A stretch of 5,837 nt of DNA from an uncultured Olsenella sp. (GTDB taxonomy: Bacteria; Actinomycetota; Coriobacteriia; Coriobacteriales; Atopobiaceae), in NCBI GenBank assembly GCA_947253595.1, contig CAMXZR010000091.1, forward strand, positions 1 through 5,837. The letters run 5' to 3'. The number at the start of each line of letters is the position of its first letter. Position 1 is the stretch's first letter. The notes beneath the pieces were generated by a model. The model made no database searches and was not told the origin of the DNA. It worked only from the letters and a program-made list of their open reading frames with translations. The translations under genes and the position numbers were made by a program. Positions 1-4,205 of the stretch are shown piece by piece.

Positions 1-116
1 CCCTCCAGACGCGCGCGCCCAAGCCGCCCCTCCCCTCGCTCGACTCACCTCAAGACTAGGCTAGGGAGTGGGGACAAGGCCTCGGGCGAGAATGGGTGGC
101 CTTCCAAATCGGACTG

Positions 117-167
117 GCATCAGACTCGCAGCAGTCTGCCATGGCCCACCGCATAGACTCGCGGCAG
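117..167. repeat. Near-identical direct repeat pair, each copy able to form a small hairpin
   Basis: Copy 1 is GCATCAGACTCGCAGCAG at 117-134. Copy 2 is GCATAGACTCGCGGCAG at 151-167. They differ by one missing base and one A/G change and start 34 bases apart. Each copy, with the bases just after it, can fold into a small stem: CAGACT with AGTCTG around copy 1, and ACTC with GAGT around copy 2. This could be a duplicated RNA hairpin or a pair of protein-binding sites. The function is unknown. Confidence 0.5.
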
Positions 168-205
168 AGTGCGGGCGGACTGACGCACGCCCTCCGGCAA
201 GCGAG

Positions 206-237
206 GGACCCGTCGCCAAAGGGTGGACGACGGGTCC
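206..237. other. Strong stem-loop, possible terminator-like structure of the small minus-strand gene
   Basis: GGACCCGTCG (206-215) is perfectly complementary to CGACGGGTCC (228-237). Inside the loop, CCA (216-218) can pair with TGG (224-226), giving about 13 base pairs with one bulged base and a five-base loop. It lies 40-70 bases beyond the stop codon at 277, read on the minus strand. Neither strand has a T-run after the stem, so a classic intrinsic terminator is not supported. A processing or 3'-end stability structure, or part of a larger RNA, is equally possible. Confidence 0.4.
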
Positions 238-276
238 TCAGGGTCAGTGCGTCGACGGACGCAGCCTTGCCTTGGC

Positions 277-441
277 CTACTCCTTCGAGACGACGGTGTA
301 CTCGCCGGAGTGCGGGTTGATGACAAAGGAGGCGAACTCCCCCGCGAAGGGGTCTCCCACGAAGCCGTCGCCACTGTTCTGGAGCTTGCCGTTGAGGTAG
401 TCCCTGAGGCTCTGCGCCTCTACGAGTGCCACGTTGTACAT
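277..441 (-). CDS. Hypothetical small protein, 54 residues
   Basis: I do not recognise this family. The start is set at the ATG at 439-441 because GGGAGAG (446-452 on the plus-strand numbering) lies five bases upstream. A longer start at 477 has no comparable ribosome site. Codon use is typical of the window, with almost every third position G or C, which supports real translation. The product is acidic, has no cysteine, and shows no signal peptide or membrane segment. It opens with a helix-prone stretch (residues about 5-20, VALVEAQSLRDYLNGKLQ). A Gly/Phe-rich middle follows (about 23-40), then a likely beta-hairpin end (FVINPHSGEYTVVSKE). It is transcribed away from the MGMT-like gene. The size and fold suggest a small cytosolic accessory or regulatory protein, but nothing visible assigns a function. 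Confidence 0.72.
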   Translation of the reverse strand: MYNVALVEAQSLRDYLNGKLQNSGDGFVGDPFAGEFASFVINPHSGEYTVVSKE

Positions 442-445
442 GCGT

Positions 446-452
446 CTCTCCC
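446..452 (-). promoter_or_regulatory. Ribosome binding site of the 54-residue protein
   Basis: On the minus strand this reads GGGAGAG, five bases before the ATG at 441. It decides in favour of the short start over the in-frame ATG 12 codons upstream. Confidence 0.6.
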
Positions 453-480
453 ATCTATGGACGATACTGGGGGACATGCT

Positions 481-552
481 ATGCGCCTGAGCCGGCATGG
501 TCTGTCGCTTTTCCAACACCACGCAGACTCCACGACGGAGGCTCGGGCGCGT
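481..552 (+). promoter_or_regulatory. Long imperfect hairpin in the leader of the MGMT-like gene
   Basis: GCGCCTGAGCC (483-493) pairs with GGCTCGGGCGC (540-550) over 11 positions with one G-U pair. Two more outer pairs extend it (481 with 552; 482 with 551 as G-U). Within the loop, GTCTG (500-504) pairs with CAGAC (524-528). A short competing stem, CTCC (528-531) with GGAG (537-540), shares bases with both. The structure ends 10 bases before the ribosome site (563-570) of the gene at 577. It fills much of the 135-base divergent spacer, so it could be an mRNA leader structure or a DNA-level operator. No clear -35/-10 pair was found in the spacer. Confidence 0.35.
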
Positions 553-562
553 GACGAACGGG

Positions 563-570
563 GGAAGGAG
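563..570 (+). promoter_or_regulatory. Ribosome binding site of the MGMT-like gene
   Basis: GGAAGGAG lies six bases before the ATG at 577. It fixes the start here; the same frame is open further upstream, but that part has no ribosome site and reads unlike protein. Confidence 0.7.
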
Positions 571-576
571 CGGGAC

Positions 577-894
577 ATGGCGGACAGGGGCTTCTTCGAA
601 CGCGCCTACGACGTAGTGAGGCAGGTGCCAAGCGGGCGCGTGGCGACCTACGGCCAGGTCGCCGCGATGATGGGAGAGCCCCGCAAGGCCCGCTATGTGG
701 GATTCGCCCTGCACCAGGGCCCGGGGCTCTCGGGCGGTGTGCCCTGTCACCGCGTCGTCTTCGCAGACGGGAGGCTCGCCCCAGGCTTCGCCTTCGGCGG
801 ACCGGACGCCCAGCGGGCACTGCTGGAGGACGAGGGCATAGGCTTTCTCTCCGACGGCAGGGTCGACCTCGCACGCTTCCGCTGGGAGGCGTGA
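577..894 (+). CDS. MGMT-family (Ada C-terminal-like) DNA alkylation repair protein, 105 residues
   Basis: This is the DNA-binding domain of O6-alkylguanine-DNA alkyltransferases, here as a stand-alone protein. Visible hallmarks are the base-contacting TYG motif (Tyr25), a helix-turn-helix around residues 27-46, the likely arginine finger Arg39 in RYVG, and PCHRV at 56-60 with Cys57 and His58. Glu86 in the EDEG segment matches the catalytic glutamate position. True MGMT/Ogt proteins are about 160-180 residues and have an extra N-terminal domain, absent here. The length instead matches alkyltransferase-like proteins (ATL/YbaZ group), which bind and flip alkylated guanine and hand it to nucleotide excision repair. 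Typical ATLs have Trp or Ala in place of the cysteine, whereas this one keeps Cys. The Asn normally found before the active site is not obvious; the stretch reads QGPGLSGGVPCHR. Whether it transfers alkyl groups or only flags lesions is open. The gene stands alone on the plus strand and converges on the DUF1667 gene. Confidence 0.9.
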   Translation: MADRGFFERAYDVVRQVPSGRVATYGQVAAMMGEPRKARYVGFALHQGPGLSGGVPCHRVVFADGRLAPGFAFGGPDAQRALLEDEGIGFLSDGRVDLARFRWEA

Positions 895-938
895 CGGACT
901 GAACCCAGGGCAACCCCTACCCCAACCGAGAGACGACC
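895..938. other. Short convergent spacer between the MGMT-like gene and the operon end
   Basis: These 44 bases separate two genes that end towards each other. I see no convincing stem followed by a T-run for either direction, so transcription may overlap or end by a factor-dependent route. Confidence 0.4.
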
Positions 939-1298
939 CTAAGCCTCCCTGGTGGCGACCACGTCCACGCCCGTGCCGCAGACGTCGGCGAGGACCACGT
1001 CGCCTATGTGGACGGGCGCCTCCAGCCCGACCTCCGCGAGTGCGCGCACGACGTCAAGCACCAGGCCCTTGGGCACGTCTCCCGCCGTCTTGACCGACAC
1101 GACCGCAGCGACGCTGGACCCCGTCACGGGCACCGTCGTGGTCACCACGCGCGTGGGGTCGCAGACCTCCTTGCGGGCGTACTCGTCGCCACGCGGGCAG
1201 GCGTTGCCCCTGACCCGCGTGACCTCGCCGGACTCGAGCGTCACCTCGACCTGGCAGCCCCGCGGACAGCAAATGCAGGTGAGTTCCCTGGCCTCCAT
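939..1298 (-). CDS. DUF1667 family cysteine-rich protein, probable Fe-S subunit of the dehydrogenase complex
   Basis: This 119-residue protein matches DUF1667 along its whole length. The N-terminus has a tight cysteine cluster, CICCPRGC (Cys8, 10, 11, 15), followed by NACPRG (Cys34) and Cys46, a pattern expected to hold an iron-sulfur cluster. The family's TTTV segment (53-56), VPKG (75-78) and C-terminal APVHIGDVVLADVCGTGVDV (94-113) ending VVATR are all present, with an extra Cys107. The start ATG at 1296-1298 is preceded by GAGGAGG (1307-1313) at eight bases, placed inside the last codons of the upstream gene. The gap to that gene's stop is 3 bases, so translation is probably coupled. The family is regularly found last in this three-gene set, so it is likely an electron-transfer or assembly subunit. 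Its biochemical role is not well established. Confidence 0.92.
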   Translation of the reverse strand: MEARELTCICCPRGCQVEVTLESGEVTRVRGNACPRGDEYARKEVCDPTRVVTTTVPVTGSSVAAVVSVKTAGDVPKGLVLDVVRALAEVGLEAPVHIGDVVLADVCGTGVDVVATREA

Positions 1299-1301
1299 TG
1301 G

Positions 1302-2582
1302 CTATGCCTCCTCGAGCAGGACGCGAATCTTCTCTTCCCCTTGGAGACCCTGGAGCTGGTCGCGCCTCAGCACGACCTCCTGCATCTCCCCGGGGGCGAC
1401 CATCTGCTTGAGGCGGTGCACGATGCGCCGCTCGCCGGCATAGACGCTCAGGTAGCGGTCCTGGTATACGTCAGACACGCGAAAGCGCAGGGTGAGCCTC
1501 TCGCCCATGCGCCGGGGCGAGAGGAGCGCAGGCACGGTGTAGCGCACGCCCTCCCCGCAGACGAGCTCGTGGGCGGGCGCAGCGGCCGCGTCGCCGCCTT
1601 CCGCGCCCAACGCCCAGGCGGCCGCGCTCCTGCCGGCGGCAGCGGCCTCCTCGCTCACGTAGTCGACGAGGTCGTGGACGTGCAGGACGTTGCCGCAGGC
1701 AAAGATGCCCGGCACGCTGGTCTGGAGCCTCTCGTCGACCACGGGCCCACGAGTGACGGGGCTCAGCACGACGCCCGCCTGGCGGCTGAGCTCGTTCTCG
1801 GGCAGGAGTCCCACCGAGAGGAGCAGGGTGTCGCACTCGTAGCGCCTCTCGGTCCCCGGGATGGGTCTGAGGGTCCCGTCGACCCGGGCGACGGTCACCG
1901 CCTCGACGCGCTTCTCCCCCTCCACGCCGACCACGGTGTGCGAGAGGAGAAGCGGGATGCCGAAGTCGTCCAGGCACTGCACGATGTTGCGCTTGAGGCC
2001 GCCCGAGTAGGGCATGAGCTCGGCCACACAGGCCACGTGCGCGCCCTCGAGGGTCAGGCGGCGCGCCATGATGAGGCCGATGTCGCCCGAGCCCAGCACC
2101 ACGACCTCACGACCGGGCAGGTAGCCGTCCATGTTCACGAGCCGCTGCGCGCAGCCTGCGGTGTAGACGCCAGCCGGGCGCGCGCCAGCGATGTTGAGCG
2201 CGCCGCGCGGCCTCTCGCGGCAGCCCATGGCGAGGATGACCGCCCCCGCCTCGAGCCGAAACACTCCGCGCTCTGCGTTGACGGCGGTCACGACGCGGTC
2301 GGCGGACACGTCCAGCACAGTGGTCCTGAGCAGGGAAGGGATTCCGCGCTCGGCCGCCAGTGCCACGTAGCGCGCAGCGTACTCCGGGCCGGTGAGCTCC
2401 TTCCTGAAGGTGTGGAGCCCGAAACCGTTGTGGATGCACTGGTTGAGGATGCCACCGAGCCGTCCCTCGCGCTCGAGCACGAGGACGTCCTGCGCCCCCC
2501 CATCGTGGGCCGCGACGGCCGCGGCCAGGCCTGCGGACCCGCCGCCGATCACGACCACGTCGTGGCGCTGCACGCTAGTCAC
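1302..2582 (-). CDS. FAD/NAD(P)-dependent oxidoreductase, second subunit of the glycerol-3-phosphate dehydrogenase-like complex
   Basis: This is a two-dinucleotide-binding-domain flavoprotein of 426 residues. The FAD motif is GGGSAG (13-18) after a hydrophobic beta strand, the second Rossmann motif VVLGSGDIG (161-169) should bind NAD(P), and the FAD-contacting end motif GIFACGNVLHVHDLVDYVSE runs from about 292. Cysteines at 49 (NQCIHNGFG), 121, 144 and 296 are candidates for redox roles. A roughly 85-residue C-terminal extension (about 340-426) follows the core. In the complex it probably carries electrons between the Fe-S/FAD dehydrogenase and NAD(P) or another acceptor; that is inferred from gene order. 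The start chosen is GTG at 2580-2582, because GGGGGAGG (2591-2598) sits eight bases upstream. The in-frame GTG at 2589-2591 would overlap that site and gives three more residues. The chosen start overlaps the upstream stop by 8 bases. No membrane segment is seen. Confidence 0.92.
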   Translation of the reverse strand: MTSVQRHDVVVIGGGSAGLAAAVAAHDGGAQDVLVLEREGRLGGILNQCIHNGFGLHTFRKELTGPEYAARYVALAAERGIPSLLRTTVLDVSADRVVTAVNAERGVFRLEAGAVILAMGCRERPRGALNIAGARPAGVYTAGCAQRLVNMDGYLPGREVVVLGSGDIGLIMARRLTLEGAHVACVAELMPYSGGLKRNIVQCLDDFGIPLLLSHTVVGVEGEKRVEAVTVARVDGTLRPIPGTERRYECDTLLLSVGLLPENELSRQAGVVLSPVTRGPVVDERLQTSVPGIFACGNVLHVHDLVDYVSEEAAAAGRSAAAWALGAEGGDAAAAPAHELVCGEGVRYTVPALLSPRRMGERLTLRFRVSDVYQDRYLSVYAGERRIVHRLKQMVAPGEMQEVVLRRDQLQGLQGEEKIRVLLEEA

Positions 2583-4053
2583 GAGGCCCACCTCCCCCGA
2601 CGAGCGACTTCGCGAGCCCCACGACGTACTCCGAGCCAGGGCCGGACTTGCTGACGTGCAGCATGTCCATGCCCCCGACCTCCTCGCAGATGATCTGCAT
2701 GACGCGGGGGGAGCAGAAGCCCCCCTGGCAGCGACCCATGGTGGCGGTCACGCGTCGCTTGACGGCATCTACCGACCGGGCGCCGGGAACGCGCCTGCAG
2801 GCATCGCGGATCTGCCCCTCGCTCACCCTCCTGCAGCGGCAGACGATGGTGCCATAGCTGGGATCCTCCTCGATGAGCGCGTTCCACTCGTCGGGCGTGA
2901 GCTCGGCCAGGTCGACGAAGCCCCTGCGCGTCGCGACGAACTCGGCCTTGGGCTCGAGTCCCAGGATGTCGCGAACGATGCCCGCGACCATGGCCCCGAT
3001 GGCGGGGCTGGCGGTAAGTCCAGGGCTCTCTATGCCCGCGCAGTCCACGAAGCCCGGTGCCCCCGGTACCTCCCCGATGGCGAACTCGTGCTCGGGACGG
3101 TGCGCGCGCAGGCCCGAGAACGAGGTGATGGTCTCGCGGAAGGGGACGCCCCTCACCGTGAGCGCGCTCCTCTCCACCACAGAGCGGATGCCTGCGGGCG
3201 TGGTGGAGACGTCGCCCTTGTCGTCGACGTCCTCGGCGGTGGGACCCACCAGGAGGTTACCATGGGTGGTGGGCGTGACCAGGACCCCCTTGCCCATCTT
3301 CGTGGGCAGGGCGAAGACGGTGTGTCGCACGTGGCCGCCCGCCGTGGTGTCCAGGAGCTCGTACTCGCCCCGGCGAGCCACGATTGACATGTGCTCCGAC
3401 GAGACCATGTTGTGCAGCTCGTCCGCATGCACCCCGGCAGCGTTGACCACCGAGCGCGCGACGACCTCGCCGCCGTCCCCGAGCAGGAGGTGCCAGAGCC
3501 CGTCCGCATCGCGGCGCAGGACCTCGACCCGTGCGTCGAAGCGGAACTCGACCCCGTTGGCCGCGGCGTTCTCTGCCAACGCGCAGCAGAGCCCCCAGGG
3601 GTCGCAGATGCCGCCCGTGGGGGCCCAGAGGGCGCACACCGCCTCGTCCGCGACGTTGGGCTCCATCCGGCGGAGCTCGTCCCTCTCCACTATGCGGAGG
3701 CCGGGGACGCCGTTCGCGACTCCCCGGGCGAGAAGGGCCTCGAGCGCCGGCCGATCCCCCTCACTCAGGCAGACCACCAGAGAGCCGATCCTCTCGAAGG
3801 AGAAGTCGAGGTCTCGGGCCAGCTCGGGGAACAGGGCGTTGCCCTCCACGTTGAGGCGGGCCATGAGCGTGCCCTCGGCCGCGTCGAAGCCCGCGTGCAC
3901 GATGGCGGAGTTGGCCTTGGAGGTGCCGCAGCACACGTCGTCCAGGGCGTCAAGGACCAGCACGCTCGCATCGTAGCGCGAGAGCTCCCGCGCGGTGGCG
4001 CAGCCGCTCACCCCCGCCCCCACCACGACGACGTCATACCAGCGCTTCTCCAT
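2575..4053 (-). CDS. GlpA/GlpO-like FAD-dependent dehydrogenase with C-terminal BFD-type [2Fe-2S] domain
   Basis: This 492-residue protein has an N-terminal DAO-type FAD domain: VVVVGAGVSGCATARELSRY (8-27), then GTSKANSAIVHAGFD (43-57) and the NAAGVHAD segment (204-211). A substrate-side motif SFSGLRAHRP (311-320) and a second FAD contact, CAGIESPGLTASPAIG (338-353), follow. The C-terminal BFD-like domain has CRC (Cys405, Cys407) and RCQGGFC (Cys442, Cys447), the four ligands for a [2Fe-2S] cluster. This arrangement is that of GlpA-type anaerobic glycerol-3-phosphate dehydrogenases, oxidising glycerol 3-phosphate to dihydroxyacetone phosphate. The related LhgO group (L-2-hydroxyglutarate oxidation) shares the fold, so the substrate is not certain. 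It lacks the membrane-anchoring partner GlpC nearby. The ATG at 4053 follows GGAGGGG (4059-4065) at five bases. It is the first gene of a three-gene operon; no kinase or facilitator gene is in the window. Confidence 0.92.
   Translation of the reverse strand: MEKRWYDVVVVGAGVSGCATARELSRYDASVLVLDALDDVCCGTSKANSAIVHAGFDAAEGTLMARLNVEGNALFPELARDLDFSFERIGSLVVCLSEGDRPALEALLARGVANGVPGLRIVERDELRRMEPNVADEAVCALWAPTGGICDPWGLCCALAENAAANGVEFRFDARVEVLRRDADGLWHLLLGDGGEVVARSVVNAAGVHADELHNMVSSEHMSIVARRGEYELLDTTAGGHVRHTVFALPTKMGKGVLVTPTTHGNLLVGPTAEDVDDKGDVSTTPAGIRSVVERSALTVRGVPFRETITSFSGLRAHRPEHEFAIGEVPGAPGFVDCAGIESPGLTASPAIGAMVAGIVRDILGLEPKAEFVATRRGFVDLAELTPDEWNALIEEDPSYGTIVCRCRRVSEGQIRDACRRVPGARSVDAVKRRVTATMGRCQGGFCSPRVMQIICEEVGGMDMLHVSKSGPGSEYVVGLAKSLVGGGGPRD
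2591..2598 (-). promoter_or_regulatory. Ribosome binding site that decides the GTG start of the FAD oxidoreductase
   Basis: On the minus strand GGGGGAGG precedes GTG at 2582 by eight bases and lies within the coding end of the upstream dehydrogenase. This is the basis for preferring 2582 over the upstream GTG at 2591, whose first base falls inside this site. Confidence 0.6.
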
Positions 4054-4205
4054 GCCTTCCCCTCCGGACGCGGCACATGCGTTGACATCTTATGTCGCAT
4101 GGCGCAGGCGGGACGCCTCGCGTGCCGCCAGTGGTAGCGGTCGCGAGAGGGACGGCCCCGGCAGGAGTCGCCCCGGCAGACGTGTCAGGACCCCGGGCGG
4201 TCGTC
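4054..4205 (-). promoter_or_regulatory. Spacer upstream of the dehydrogenase operon, likely promoter region
   Basis: This 152-base gap separates the ABC transporter stop from the operon's first gene, both on the minus strand. It holds the ribosome site GGAGGGG (4059-4065), the A+T-rich dyad at 4077-4100, and a small AGGCG/CGCCT stem (4106-4110 with 4114-4118). GCCCCGGCAG occurs twice, at 4155-4164 and 4170-4179, 15 bases apart. No stem followed by a T-run was seen, so a terminator for the transporter gene is not evident. A weak -10-like TAAGAT (minus strand, 4092 to 4087) would put the transcript start about 27 bases before the ATG, but no good -35 accompanies it. Confidence 0.4.
4077..4100 (-). 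promoter_or_regulatory. Candidate operator: A+T-rich dyad at the operon promoter
   Basis: The core is a perfect inverted repeat, GACAT-CTT-ATGTC (4084-4096). It is flanked by ATGC (4077-4080) and GCAT (4097-4100), with three unpaired bases (GTT) on one side. A wider pair, GCGGCAC (4070-4076) and GTGCCGC (4122-4128), encloses it. It is one of the few A+T-rich spots in the window and overlaps the only -10-like sequence, 24 bases before the dehydrogenase ATG. Size and position fit the binding site of a dimeric regulator; which one is unknown. Confidence 0.4.

Larger units (their letters stand above)
1..276. other. Non-coding region rich in short hairpins, left edge of window
   Basis: I find no reading frame here with codon use or a ribosome site like those of the real genes. 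Plus-strand frames 2 and 3 close at 62-64 and 57-59, so the tail of a gene entering from the left cannot be excluded, but the few visible codons are not persuasive. The rest carries a series of possible stem-loops: AAGGCC (76-81) with GGCCTT (98-103); CAGACT (121-126) with AGTCTG (133-138); ACTC (157-160) with GAGT (167-170); a strong one at 206-237; and an enclosing GACGCAC (182-188) with GTGCGTC (247-253). The region lies just downstream of the small minus-strand gene, so it could be its 3' UTR, a terminator region, or an independent structured RNA on either strand. No known RNA family was recognised. Confidence 0.5.

Noticed and set aside
138..145. GCCATGGC perfect palindrome
   Set aside because: Eight bases is within chance expectation and no partner site was seen.
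212..237. T-box-like string AGGGTGGACGACGGGT resembling an antiterminator
   Set aside because: The conserved TGGNACCGCG core is not matched, no aminoacyl-tRNA synthetase or amino-acid gene follows, and the bases are better explained by the perfect 206-215/228-237 stem.
68..400. Plus-strand frame of 110 codons in the left spacer
   Set aside because: No ribosome site, no codon bias, and it runs antisense over the better-supported 54-residue gene.
223..576. Upstream extension of the MGMT-like protein by 118 residues
   Set aside because: The extension reads unlike an alkyltransferase N-terminal domain, is antisense to the small gene, and the strong ribosome site is at 563-570.
1008..2654. Long plus-strand open frame of 548 codons opposite the operon
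   Set aside because: It is antisense to two well-supported genes with clear domain motifs; its product is His/Asp/Arg-rich with no recognisable domain, as expected for a shadow frame in G+C-rich DNA.
4082..4087. TTGACA on the plus strand as a -35 box
   Set aside because: No -10-like sequence lies 16-18 bases downstream and no plus-strand gene follows; it is part of the dyad.
4155..4179. GCCCCGGCAG direct repeat with 15-base period
   Set aside because: Only two copies, short and G+C-rich; chance is likely.
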